This document shows, in pieces, positions 1 through 7,255 of a DNA stretch of 12,734 nt. A model generated the notes under the pieces. That model was not told where the DNA came from. It ran no database searches and saw only the letters and a program-made list of their open reading frames with translations. Every line of letters begins with the position of its first letter. The stretch's first letter is position 1. Origin of the DNA: Candidatus Blautia intestinipullorum (GTDB lineage Bacteria > Bacillota > Clostridia > Lachnospirales > Lachnospiraceae); NCBI GenBank assembly GCA_019120475.1, contig DWVA01000163.1, forward strand, positions 1-12,734, in the 5' to 3' direction. Made by a program: the position numbers and the translations under genes.

Positions 1-298
1 TGTGGCTATTGCCAGAGCCCTTGCCATGGAACCGGAAATGATCCTTTTCGACGAGCCTACTTCCGCGCTGGATCCCCAGATGGTAGGAGAGGTTCTTGAG
101 GTTATGCGGGCGCTGGCGAAGGACGGTCTGACTATGATCATTGTTACCCATGAGATGGCTTTCGCCAGAGATGTGGCAAAGCATGTGATCTTTATGGGAA
201 ACGGTGTGATCGTGGAAGAAGGAACCTCCAAAGATATTTTTGAAAATCCCCAGAAGGAACTGACAAAAGAATTTTTAAGCAGGTTCCGGAATTCCTGA
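1..298 (+). CDS. Polar amino-acid ABC transporter ATP-binding protein, 3' end (partial)
   Basis: C-terminal 98 residues or so of an ABC ATPase whose start lies before the window; the first full codon is at base 2. Visible in order are the tail of the signature region (VAIARALA), Walker B with catalytic glutamate and D-loop (MILFDEPTSALDP), and the H-loop histidine (IIVTHEM). The ending with FMGNGVIVEEG and an ENPQ-containing tail is typical of the GlnQ/HisP/ArtM group that energises uptake of polar amino acids, acting on the cytoplasmic face of a membrane permease. Partner permease and binding protein would be expected upstream, outside the window. A hairpin terminator follows, so this is the last gene of its operon. 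Family is secure; the transported amino acid cannot be read from this fragment. Confidence 0.93.
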   Translation, partial: VAIARALAMEPEMILFDEPTSALDPQMVGEVLEVMRALAKDGLTMIIVTHEMAFARDVAKHVIFMGNGVIVEEGTSKDIFENPQKELTKEFLSRFRNS

Positions 299-367
299 AT
301 AGGAGAAAATGCCGGCAACAGTCTGTAAGGAGCTTTAGGCTTTGCAGAATACAGGAAAATATAGAAG

Positions 368-415
368 AGACAGTCTGTCAGGACAAAGAGTTCTGCAGGC
401 TGTCTTTTTCTTTTT
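368..415 (+). terminator. Rho-independent terminator after the ABC transporter gene
   Basis: A long stem pairs 368-384 (AGACAGTCTGTCAGGAC) with 390-405 (GTTCTGCAGGCTGTCT), with one bulged T and two G-T pairs, around a 5-base loop. It is followed by a T-rich run interrupted by one C (405-415). It separates the ABC transporter from the V-ATPase promoter downstream. Confidence 0.88.
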
Positions 416-557
416 CCGGGAAATATTTTCTGTGGCTGAAAATCTGTTTTTCAAAATGATATTTTTGTTCTGTGAATCTTACGGTTCGTTAAAAGTGGAT
501 TAAAATTGTAAATTTGTCAGATTTTACCAGAAATAGAAAAATAATGATAATAAAATC
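416..557. other. AT-rich gene-free stretch upstream of the V-ATPase promoter
   Basis: Part of the 372-base gap between the ABC gene and the ATPase operon. No credible open reading frame, ribosome site or RNA gene is visible. It holds a small perfect hairpin (TGAAAA, loop TCTGT, TTTTCA, about 437-453) of no clear role and is strongly AT-rich, as is common upstream of a well-used promoter. Confidence 0.55.
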
Positions 558-586
558 TGGACATATTGGACAGAATCATTTATGAT
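558..586 (+). promoter_or_regulatory. Sigma-A promoter of the V-ATPase operon
   Basis: TGGACA at 558-563 (five of six to the -35 consensus), a 17-base spacer and TATGAT at 581-586 (five of six to the -10 consensus). Transcription would begin near 593, giving a leader of roughly 78 bases before the GTG at 671. A second TGGACA lies at 567-572, nine bases downstream, and could serve with a weaker -10 (GATAGT, 590-595). No transcript data are available. Confidence 0.72.
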
Positions 587-670
587 ATAGATAGTTAATT
601 TTTTGAATAATACAAAAATAATCTTTTATAGAAAAATATTTATTGACAAAAAAAGAAAGGGGAATAAAGT

Positions 671-979
671 GTGGCAAAAGAAACGATGGAGGCTATCCGC
701 CGCGCGGAAGAAAAGGCTGATGAGACAGTCCGGGAAGCCAGAAAAGAGGCGGAGCGGATCATAGAAGCCGCAAAAACAGAAGGGGACGCCCGGCGCAGAG
801 CAGCGGAGAAATGGACTGTTGAACTGCTGGAGAAGACTAAGGGGGAAGCAGCGGACGCCGCAGAGAAAGAGGCGGCAGAAACGGCGGAAGAAAGTGTGCG
901 TATGAAAGCAGATATCAGAGAAACAGCAGAGAAAAAAAGGGATGAGGCGGTAAAAATGGTGATCAGTGAACTGAACTGA
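671..979 (+). CDS. ntpF: V-type ATPase small peripheral-stalk subunit (G/H-like coiled coil)
   Basis: A 102-residue protein made almost wholly of Ala, Glu, Lys and Arg, predicted to be one long helix or coiled coil with no membrane segment. The pattern A-I-R-x-A-E-E-x-A-D near the N terminus, repeated A-x-x-E-A blocks, and a C-terminal K-R-D-E-A-V-K-M-V-I-S-E-L match the archaeal/bacterial V-ATPase H (AhaH) or E. hirae NtpF subunit, which pairs with subunit E to form the peripheral stalk holding A3B3 to the membrane stator. It starts with GTG, with GAAAGGGG at 655-662 eight bases upstream; the first ATG is five codons later without a good site. Position as first gene of the operon matches ntpF in E. 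hirae. Low-complexity composition makes the family call rest heavily on context. Confidence 0.8.
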   Translation: MAKETMEAIRRAEEKADETVREARKEAERIIEAAKTEGDARRRAAEKWTVELLEKTKGEAADAAEKEAAETAEESVRMKADIRETAEKKRDEAVKMVISELN

Positions 980-1016
980 TCTGCCGGAAAAGCTCAGCAA
1001 AGAAGGTGATGATTTT

Positions 1017-3035
1017 ATGGCAGTACTGCAGACGCAGAAAATCCATATCTGCGCCCTGAAGAAAAACCGCAAGCAGATACTGGAAGAACTGCAGAGAACA
1101 GGCAGTGTCCAGATCGAGTCCGGAGGACAGGAGGACGGAACCTTCCGCCATATGGATACGGCGTCCGCCTGCAGCGCTTTTGAAAAAAGGGCTCAGAACG
1201 CGGAAGCGGCGCTGAAGGTATTGGAAACTTACGCCCCTGAGAAGAAAAGTCCTCTTGCGCTTCTGGAAGGGAAAAAGATCATTTCCCGTGGAGAGTATGA
1301 GAACGAGGTTCTGGAACGGGAACAGGTACTGAAGGATATCAGCGGGATACTCTCCTTCCAGAAGGATATCGGAGAGGCAAAAGCCGCCAGGATCCGGGCG
1401 GAATCTGCCCTGGAAAGTCTTGCTCCGTGGATGAGCCTGGACATTCCCATGAACAGCAAGGGTACAAAAAAGACGGCTGTTTTTATCGGAAGCCTTCCGG
1501 GAAGGTGGACAGTGGAACAACTGATGCCGGCTCTGGCGGAAGCCAGACCGGATCTGGATGTCTGCAGTCTGGAGATTCTGGGAGCGGACAGGGATCAGAC
1601 CTGTCTTTTCGCGGTAACGTCCAGAGACAAGGCGGATATTCTGGAAGACGCGCTGAGGGTAAACGGTTTTGTACGGCCTCCGATAAACTGCGGCACAGTT
1701 CCGGGAGAATACGCAAAGACGCTGGAACAGCAGAAGGAAGATGCTGTTCAGGCGGAGCAGGAGGCTGTGGAAAAGATTCGCTCTCTGGCTGGAAAAAGAG
1801 AAAAAATAAGGTTTGCAGCCGATTATTACCGGATGCGAACAGAAAAATACAGGGTTCTGGGAAATCTTCTGCAGTCCGGACATGTGTTTTTTATTGAAGG
1901 CTTCGTACCTGTAGACCAGGGAGAAAAAATCAGGGAAAAACTGGAAAGCAGGTATCCCTGCCAGGTGGAGCTGGAAAAAGTTCCTGAAAATGAAGAAGCT
2001 CCTGTACTTCTTAGGAATAACAGCTTCGCGGAGCCTACGGAAAGCGTGGTGGAGGCATTTGGGCTTCCGAAGAAGGGGGAGATCGATCCTACCGCGATCA
2101 TGGCCTTTTTCTATTATTTTCTGTTCGGGCTGATGCTTTCCGACGCCGGGTACGGGATCCTGATGGTGATCGTGTGCGCCGTTGCCGTTAAAAAATTTCC
2201 CAATATGGACGGCGGATTAAGGAAAATGCTCCGGATGTTTTTCTACTGCGGCATCTCCACTATTTTCTGGGGCGTTATGTTCGGAGGGTATTTCGGCGAC
2301 GTGATCCCGGTGGTGGCAAGCACCTTCTTCCATAAAGAGGTTGTTGTGCCGGCCTTATGGTTCGCTCCCCTGGACGATCCAATGAAGCTTCTGATGTTCA
2401 GCTTCCTGTTCGGTATCATACATCTTTTTGTGGGACTTGGGGCGAAAGGGTACATGCTTGCGAGAGATCATGACTGGATGGGCTTTTTCAGCGGCGTAGC
2501 CTGCTGGTACGCCCTTCTTATAGGGCTGATCCTTCTTTTGCTGCCAAGCGATATGTTTGCTTCCATGGCGGGAGTGACCATTGTCCTTCCTGCATGGACG
2601 GGTATGCTGGCAAAATGGATGTCCATTGTTTCCGCTGTATGCATTGTGCTTTTTTCAGAAACAGGAACAAAGAATATCGCCGCAAGGCTGGCTCTTGGAG
2701 CTTACGACCTGTACGGGGTGTCCGGCTGGCTTTCCGACGTGCTGTCCTATTCCAGGCTTCTTGCTCTGGGACTTGCCACAGGAGTTATCGGAACGGTGAT
2801 CAATACAATGGGAAGTATGCTGGGAGGAAGCGTCATAGGATTTATCCTTTTCTGGGTGATCTTTGTGGTGGGACACCTTCTGAATATGGCGATCAATCTT
2901 CTGGGCGCGTACGTGCATACCAACAGACTCCAGTTCGTGGAGTTTTTCGGAAAATTTTATGAGGGCGGAGGAAGGCCTTTCCGGCCGTTTTCCGCAGCTT
3001 CAAATAAATATTTTAAATTCAAGGAGGAAGAATAG
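1017..3035 (+). CDS. ntpI: V-type ATP synthase subunit I (stator a-subunit)
   Basis: A 672-residue membrane stator subunit, the usual length for bacterial NtpI. About the first 350 residues are a soluble, largely helical arm that contacts the peripheral stalks. The membrane half begins at roughly residue 355 with the family motif around PTAIMAFFYYF...LSDAGYG and has about seven or eight hydrophobic helices. The essential channel arginine is R580 in LSYSRLLALG; it faces the ring carboxylate and separates the ion entry and exit half-channels. A second conserved stretch, HTNRLQFVEFFGKFYEGGG, lies near the C terminus. ATG at 1017 follows AGAAGGTGAT at 1001-1010, a good Shine-Dalgarno match. The stop lies inside the space between the ribosome site and start of the next gene, so I and K are tightly linked. 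Confidence 0.97.
   Translation: MAVLQTQKIHICALKKNRKQILEELQRTGSVQIESGGQEDGTFRHMDTASACSAFEKRAQNAEAALKVLETYAPEKKSPLALLEGKKIISRGEYENEVLEREQVLKDISGILSFQKDIGEAKAARIRAESALESLAPWMSLDIPMNSKGTKKTAVFIGSLPGRWTVEQLMPALAEARPDLDVCSLEILGADRDQTCLFAVTSRDKADILEDALRVNGFVRPPINCGTVPGEYAKTLEQQKEDAVQAEQEAVEKIRSLAGKREKIRFAADYYRMRTEKYRVLGNLLQSGHVFFIEGFVPVDQGEKIREKLESRYPCQVELEKVPENEEAPVLLRNNSFAEPTESVVEAFGLPKKGEIDPTAIMAFFYYFLFGLMLSDAGYGILMVIVCAVAVKKFPNMDGGLRKMLRMFFYCGISTIFWGVMFGGYFGDVIPVVASTFFHKEVVVPALWFAPLDDPMKLLMFSFLFGIIHLFVGLGAKGYMLARDHDWMGFFSGVACWYALLIGLILLLLPSDMFASMAGVTIVLPAWTGMLAKWMSIVSAVCIVLFSETGTKNIAARLALGAYDLYGVSGWLSDVLSYSRLLALGLATGVIGTVINTMGSMLGGSVIGFILFWVIFVVGHLLNMAINLLGAYVHTNRLQFVEFFGKFYEGGGRPFRPFSAASNKYFKFKEEE
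3021..3027 (+). promoter_or_regulatory. Ribosome binding site that fixes the ntpK start
   Basis: AAGGAGG nine bases before the ATG at 3037. It lies inside the last codons of ntpI, and the ntpI stop (3033-3035) falls between it and the start. A possible start further upstream at 2959, in the same frame, has no such site and would add 26 polar residues not seen in this family. Confidence 0.85.
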
Positions 3036-3036
3036 G

Positions 3037-3507
3037 ATGGATAACGTGGGATTAATTTTGGCATTGGCAGGAGCAGTCAGCGCAGCGCTTTTTGCGGGCA
3101 TCGGTTCAGCTTACGGCGTAGGTCTTGCAGGCCGTGCGGGAGCGGGAGCTATTACAGAAAACCCTGATCTTTTCAGCAAGGTGCTGATCCTTCAGCTCCT
3201 TCCCGGCACACAGGGGATCTACGGCCTTCTGGTGGCTTTTGTCACACTGAGCCAGATCGGTCTTCTGGGAGGAGGCGCTTCTGAGATCACGCCGGGACAG
3301 GGCCTGATGTATCTGCTTGCCTGCCTTCCCATCGCAGTGGTAGGTCTGATCTCCGCGATTTATCAGGGGCAGACATCTGTGGCGGCTATCGGAGTTGTGA
3401 CAAAGAAACCGGATCAGTTCGGTAAAGCCATGCTGTTCCCGGCAATGGTAGAGACGTATGCGATTCTGGCTCTTCTGATTTCTATTCTGTCCGTATTTTC
3501 TTTATAA
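3037..3507 (+). CDS. ntpK: V-type ATP synthase proteolipid subunit K (ion-binding ring)
   Basis: A 156-residue duplicated proteolipid with four hydrophobic helices in two hairpins, the same length as E. hirae NtpK. The first hairpin carries the stretch LQLLPGTQGIYG and the second QGQTSVAA and PAMVETYAIL. E139 in helix 4 is the ion-carrying carboxylate. Residues L55, T58, Q59, Y62 and Q110 line up with the E. hirae Na+ cage (L61, T64, Q65, Y68, Q110, E139 there), so Na+ rather than H+ coupling is predicted. About ten copies would form the rotor ring in the membrane, turning against subunit I. The start is the ATG at 3037 with AAGGAGG upstream. A GC-rich hairpin follows the stop, which may matter for making more K than its neighbours. 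Confidence 0.97.
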   Translation: MDNVGLILALAGAVSAALFAGIGSAYGVGLAGRAGAGAITENPDLFSKVLILQLLPGTQGIYGLLVAFVTLSQIGLLGGGASEITPGQGLMYLLACLPIAVVGLISAIYQGQTSVAAIGVVTKKPDQFGKAMLFPAMVETYAILALLISILSVFSL

Positions 3508-3520
3508 GCAGATGAAGGCC

Positions 3521-3534
3521 GCGCCAAAAGGCGC
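3521..3534 (+). other. Intercistronic hairpin between ntpK and ntpE
   Basis: Perfect GCGCC-AAAA-GGCGC stem-loop, 13 bases after the ntpK stop and 24 before the ntpE start. No T-run follows, so it is not an intrinsic terminator. It could protect a processed ntpK 3' end or slow exonuclease decay. That role is inference. Confidence 0.5.
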
Positions 3535-3558
3535 AGAAAGGAAGGCAGGAGGTTCAGA

Positions 3559-4164
3559 ATGAGCGGATTGGAAAAAATAATCAGTCAGATTGAGGAAGAA
3601 GCCGGCCATTCTGCAGAAGAGATCATCCGGGAAGCCAGAGAACAGGCAGAAGCTATTCTCGGCGCAGCAGATGAGGAGTGCGAAAAAATAAAGGCACAGG
3701 CGCAGCAGAAGGCAGAGACCCGCAGGGAAGACATTCTGAGGAAAAGCCGCTCAGCCGCGGTTATGCAGCAGAAACGGGAGCTTCTTTCGGAAAAACAGAG
3801 ACTGATCGGTGAAATCATAGAAGAAGCAAGAGCAAGCCTCTACGGGCTGGACGGAAAGAGCTATTTTCTTTTAATAGCCCAGATGCTTAAAAAGCATGTG
3901 CAGCCGGGAAAGGGGACGATCTGTTTTAACCGGAAGGACCTTGACAGGCTTCCGGAAGGGTTTGAAAAGACCATACAGGAAACAGCCGCGGCAAAAGGCG
4001 GAGAACTGACGGTAAGCAGGACGCCTGCCGCTATTGACGGAGGATTTATTCTGGTATACGGAGGAATAGAAGAAAACTGTTCCTTTGCCTCGGCTTTCGC
4101 TGACAGCAGAGAAAAACTCCAGGATCAGATCCATGCCCTGCTCTTTGGACCAAGGTCCCGGTAA
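3559..4164 (+). CDS. ntpE: V-type ATP synthase subunit E (peripheral stalk)
   Basis: A 201-residue protein close to the usual length of bacterial NtpE. Roughly the first 100 residues form a charged Ala/Glu/Lys/Arg-rich helix that would pair with the small subunit encoded at 671. The remainder is a globular alpha/beta head containing the family pattern around TPAAIDGGFILVYGGIEENCSF, which binds the top of the B subunit. Two or three E/G stalks act as stators in each complex. ATG at 3559 has a full AGGAGG at 3547-3552, six bases upstream. Its stop (4162-4164) overlaps the ribosome site of the next gene. No membrane segment or signal is seen. The annotation is well supported by both sequence pattern and operon position. 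Confidence 0.93.
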   Translation: MSGLEKIISQIEEEAGHSAEEIIREAREQAEAILGAADEECEKIKAQAQQKAETRREDILRKSRSAAVMQQKRELLSEKQRLIGEIIEEARASLYGLDGKSYFLLIAQMLKKHVQPGKGTICFNRKDLDRLPEGFEKTIQETAAAKGGELTVSRTPAAIDGGFILVYGGIEENCSFASAFADSREKLQDQIHALLFGPRSR

Positions 4165-4175
4165 GGAGGATTTTT

Positions 4176-5150
4176 ATGGGGAAAGACTATACTTATGCGG
4201 TGGCCCGGATCCGGGGGAGAGAGCTGGCTCTGTTCGGAGGGCCGGTAATGGAGCAGCTCCTGGCATGCAAAACATGCGAAGAGGCGCTTCGGTTTCTGGC
4301 GGACAAAGGTTGGGGAAATCCGGACAAAGCTTTGACGGCAGAAAATCTTCTGGAAGAGGAAACAAAAAAGACCTGGGATCTGATCAGTGAAATGGTGAAG
4401 GATATGTCTGTGTTCGATGTGTTCCGCATCGCGGACGACTACCATAATCTCAAGGCGGCTTTAAAGCTTGTCTACGTCCGGTCAGGGATCAGCAGAAACC
4501 GTGTATTTGTCACAGGAGGACGGATCCCCCCGGAGATCATAGAAAAAGCCGCCCGGGAGAGAGATTTCAGCAGTCTTCCCGAGGATATGCAAAAAGCGGC
4601 GGAGGAGGCCCAGGGGATGCTTCTCCATACAGGAGACGGGCAGCTGTGCGACATCATATTGGACAGAGCGTCTCTGGAAGCTGTGTACCGGGCAGGGATG
4701 GAATCTCAGGAGGAAGTGCTGAAAAGATACGCGCAGCTCACTGTAGCCGCTGCGGACATACGGATCGCTGTACGGTGCGGCAAGGTAGGGAAATCTCTTG
4801 ATTTTATCGAAAGAGCGCTGGCGCCCTGTCCTGGTCTTGATACGGAAGCTCTGGCTCACGGGGCGCTGAGCGGAACAGAAGGCGTGGCGTCCTGCCTGGA
4901 GGGAACGGAATATATACAGGCCGCGGAAGCGCTGCGAAAATCTCCGGCGGCTTTTGAGAAATGGTGCGATGATCTGATCATAGAAGAGATCAGGCCCCAG
5001 AAATATAATCCTTTTACCCTGGGACCGCTGGCCGCCTATATTCTGGCCCGCCGCAACGAGATCAAATGTGTGCGCATGATACTCACCGGCAGACAGAATG
5101 AGCTGCCGGACAATGTAATACGAGAAAGGCTGAGAGAAATGTATGTATAA
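4176..5150 (+). CDS. ntpC: V-type ATP synthase subunit C (d-subunit, AC39-like rotor connector)
   Basis: A 324-residue helical protein beginning MGKDYTYAVARIRGRE, typical of the bacterial V-ATPase C/d subunit (AC39 family). It forms a funnel on top of the K ring and joins it to the central stalk (D and NtpG). Features seen include the YTYAVARIRGRE opening, the FDVFRIADDYHNLKAALK region near residue 90 and the C-terminal NPFTLGPLAAYILARRNEIKCVRMIL block, the most conserved part of the family. There is no membrane helix. The ribosome site AAGGAGGA (4163-4170) overlaps the ntpE stop, so translation of E and C is probably coupled. Its last codons overlap the start of ntpG by eight bases. Confidence 0.95.
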   Translation: MGKDYTYAVARIRGRELALFGGPVMEQLLACKTCEEALRFLADKGWGNPDKALTAENLLEEETKKTWDLISEMVKDMSVFDVFRIADDYHNLKAALKLVYVRSGISRNRVFVTGGRIPPEIIEKAARERDFSSLPEDMQKAAEEAQGMLLHTGDGQLCDIILDRASLEAVYRAGMESQEEVLKRYAQLTVAAADIRIAVRCGKVGKSLDFIERALAPCPGLDTEALAHGALSGTEGVASCLEGTEYIQAAEALRKSPAAFEKWCDDLIIEEIRPQKYNPFTLGPLAAYILARRNEIKCVRMILTGRQNELPDNVIRERLREMYV

Positions 5151-5460
5151 GATAGCAGTGATGGGTGATTACGACAGTATTTACGGTTTTGCCGCACTGG
5201 GACTTTCTGTGTTTCCGGCCGAGGATGAAGAAAGCTGCAGAAAGACGCTGAACAGACTGGTTCAGAGCGGCTATGGGGTGATCTATATTACAGAGTCGAA
5301 AGCCGCCCTGGTGGAGGAGGAGATCAGCCGGTACCGTGAACAGAGGCTTCCGGCCATTATCCTTATTCCCGGCATTTCCGGAAATACAGGGGCCGGGATC
5401 GCCCAGGTGAAAAAATCCGTGGAGCAGGCAGTTGGCTCTGATATTATTTTTACAGAATAG
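5143..5460 (+). CDS. ntpG: V-type ATP synthase subunit F (E. hirae NtpG), central stalk
   Basis: A 105-residue protein, the normal size for V-ATPase subunit F, which E. hirae nomenclature calls NtpG. The N-terminal pattern IAVMGDYDSIYGFAALGL and the middle YGVIYITE and LPAIILIPG stretches are family hallmarks of its Rossmann-like fold. It binds subunit D to form the central rotor shaft and in other systems can modulate activity. ATG at 5143 overlaps ntpC by eight bases (ATGTATAA). The nearest purine-rich site, GAAAGG at 5124-5129, is weak and thirteen bases away, so translation probably depends on ribosomes ending ntpC. That fits the 1:1 need for these two rotor parts. Confidence 0.95.
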   Translation: MYKIAVMGDYDSIYGFAALGLSVFPAEDEESCRKTLNRLVQSGYGVIYITESKAALVEEEISRYREQRLPAIILIPGISGNTGAGIAQVKKSVEQAVGSDIIFTE

Positions 5461-5470
5461 AAAGACAGGT

Positions 5471-5477
5471 AGGTGAT
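5471..5477 (+). promoter_or_regulatory. Ribosome binding site that decides the ntpA start
   Basis: AGGTGAT, complementary to the 16S rRNA tail, seven bases before ATG 5485. The in-frame GTG at 5473 lies within this site and so cannot use it. Choosing 5485 also puts the catalytic residues at the same numbers as in E. hirae NtpA. Confidence 0.8.
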
Positions 5478-5484
5478 GGTGAAA

Positions 5485-7254
5485 ATGAGCACAGGCATCA
5501 TAAAAAAAGTAGCGGGGCCCCTGGTCATTGCGGAAGGTATGCGGGACGCCAATATGTTTGACGTGGTCCGTGTTTCAAAACAGCGTCTGATCGGCGAGAT
5601 CATTGAAATGCATGGGGATCAGGCTTCCGTTCAGGTATATGAGGAGACTGCCGGCCTGGGGCCGGGAGAACCGGTGGAGTCTACAGGAGCCCCTTTAAGC
5701 GTGGAGCTGGGTCCGGGGCTTATCAAAAGTATATACGACGGGATCCAGCGGCCTCTTGACGATATCCTGAAAGTGTCGGGAGGGAATCTTCTGAAGCGCG
5801 GAGTGGAAGTCCCTGCTTTGAAAAGAGATCTGGTCTGGCATTTTGTTCCCACAGTGTCTCCCGGCGAGGAAGTGGAAGCGGGAGATGTGATCGGAACGGT
5901 ACAGGAAACGCCGATCGTGGTCCACAGGATCATGGTTCCCTATGGGCTGAAGGGAAAGATAAAATCCATAAAAGAGGGAGATTTTACTGTAGAACAGACC
6001 GTAGCTGTGATCGAATGCGCGGAAGGGGAAAAAGAAATGACCCTGATGCAGAAATGGCCTGTGCGGACCGGACGTCCGTATAAAGAAAAGCTTCCCCCTG
6101 ACAAGCCCCTTGTTACCGGACAGCGTGTGATCGACGCCATGTTCCCTATCGCCCGTGGAGGCGTGGCGGCGGTTCCGGGGCCTTTCGGTTCCGGAAAGAC
6201 CGTGATCCAGCATCAGCTTGCGAAATGGGCGGAGGCCGATATCGTGGTCTATATCGGCTGCGGAGAACGTGGAAATGAAATGACAGACGTTCTGAACGAA
6301 TTTCCGGAGCTTAAAGACCCGTCCACCGGCTATTCGCTGATGGAGAGGACGGTGCTGATCGCCAATACTTCCGATATGCCTGTGGCTGCCCGCGAAGCTT
6401 CCATATATACAGGAATCACTATTGCGGAGTATTTCCGCGACATGGGATATTCCGTGGCTTTGATGGCGGACTCTACTTCCCGGTGGGCGGAGGCTCTCCG
6501 CGAGATGTCCGGCCGTCTGCAGGAAATGCCCGGCGAGGAAGGATATCCGGCTTATCTGGGAAGCCGCCTCGCTCAGTTTTACGAGAGGGCAGGCTGTGTG
6601 ATCTCTCTTGGAAAAGAGGGAAGGGAAGGCGCTCTTTCCGTTATCGGAGCAGTATCGCCTCCCGGCGGAGATATTTCCGAGCCGGTATCCCAGGCTACGC
6701 TGCGGATTGTAAAGGTATTCTGGGGACTGGACTCCAATCTGGCCTATAAACGTCATTTCCCGGCTATCAACTGGCTTACCAGCTATTCTCTATATACGGA
6801 CAACCTGGAAAAATGGTTCAATGCAAATGTCCATGAAGACTGGATGGACTGCCGGAACCGGCTGATGCGGCTTCTTCAGGAGGAGGCGGAACTGCAGGAG
6901 ATCGTTCAGCTTGTAGGTATGGACGCTCTTTCCGCTCCTGACAGACTGAAGCTGGAAGCGGCCCGCTCCATACGTGAAGACTTTCTTCATCAGAACTCTT
7001 TCCATGAGACAGATACTTATACGCCTCTGGAAAAGCAGTATCTGATGATGAAGCTTGTAACCGCCTACTATGATCAGTGCGCGGATGCTCTGGAAAAAGG
7101 AGTGGGGATCGAGGATCTGGTCAGCCTTGCTGTGAGAGAACAGATCGGACGTTATAAATATACAGAAACAGATAAGATCCATGAAGTTTATGAACAGATC
7201 ATAAAAGAACTTGCCGCAGAGCTTGCAGGTCTGGAAGCAAAGGAGGGAAGATAA
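5485..7254 (+). CDS. ntpA: V-type ATP synthase catalytic subunit A
   Basis: A 589-residue catalytic subunit (E. hirae about 593). An N-terminal beta-barrel (GPLVIAEGM...) is followed by the A-type insertion (bulge) near residues 115-185, the nucleotide-binding core and a helical C-terminal domain. The P-loop is GPFGSGKT at 232-239 with K238 and T239. Catalytic E261 and R262 sit in GCGERGNEM. The MADSTSRWAEALREMSGRL segment is the conserved Walker B region. Three copies alternate with B to hydrolyse or make ATP in the cytoplasm. The start is taken as ATG 5485 rather than the in-frame GTG at 5473 because of ribosome-site spacing and residue numbering. The stop is one base from the next gene's ATG, so A and B translation is likely coupled. 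Confidence 0.98.
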   Translation: MSTGIIKKVAGPLVIAEGMRDANMFDVVRVSKQRLIGEIIEMHGDQASVQVYEETAGLGPGEPVESTGAPLSVELGPGLIKSIYDGIQRPLDDILKVSGGNLLKRGVEVPALKRDLVWHFVPTVSPGEEVEAGDVIGTVQETPIVVHRIMVPYGLKGKIKSIKEGDFTVEQTVAVIECAEGEKEMTLMQKWPVRTGRPYKEKLPPDKPLVTGQRVIDAMFPIARGGVAAVPGPFGSGKTVIQHQLAKWAEADIVVYIGCGERGNEMTDVLNEFPELKDPSTGYSLMERTVLIANTSDMPVAAREASIYTGITIAEYFRDMGYSVALMADSTSRWAEALREMSGRLQEMPGEEGYPAYLGSRLAQFYERAGCVISLGKEGREGALSVIGAVSPPGGDISEPVSQATLRIVKVFWGLDSNLAYKRHFPAINWLTSYSLYTDNLEKWFNANVHEDWMDCRNRLMRLLQEEAELQEIVQLVGMDALSAPDRLKLEAARSIREDFLHQNSFHETDTYTPLEKQYLMMKLVTAYYDQCADALEKGVGIEDLVSLAVREQIGRYKYTETDKIHEVYEQIIKELAAELAGLEAKEGR

Positions 7255-7255
7255 G

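Noticed and set aside
318..383. Near-repeat ACAGTCTGT-N-AGGA at 318-331 and 370-383, suggesting an antiterminator
   Set aside because: The alternative pairing is partial, and the site follows a stop codon rather than preceding a regulated gene, so no attenuation logic applies.
626..1072. 148-codon minus-strand frame, Phe- and Cys-rich, over the first ATPase gene
   Set aside because: The Phe/Cys/Leu-rich product is the expected complement of an Ala/Glu/Lys-rich coiled-coil gene, and it ends inside the promoter region.
963..1883. 306-codon minus-strand frame opposite ntpI
   Set aside because: It is fully antisense to ntpI, has no promoter or ribosome site, and its product is unlike any family I know.
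2959..3036. Longer N terminus for ntpK
   Set aside because: It would overlap ntpI and add 26 polar residues to a proteolipid whose normal length is reached from ATG 3037 with a strong ribosome site.
5473..5484. GTG start for ntpA at 5473
   Set aside because: The GTG lies within the AGGTGAT ribosome site and would shift catalytic residue numbering by four. ATG 5485 fits better.
5695..6756. 353-codon open frame on the minus strand opposite ntpA
   Set aside because: It lies wholly inside a highly conserved V-ATPase gene, has no ribosome site, and its translation is rich in His, Arg and Ser with no recognisable domain. It is a shadow of codon bias.
7211..7255. Longer N terminus for ntpB
   Set aside because: It would overlap ntpA, with no ribosome site. 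From ATG 7256 the arginine finger falls at 350 as in E. hirae.
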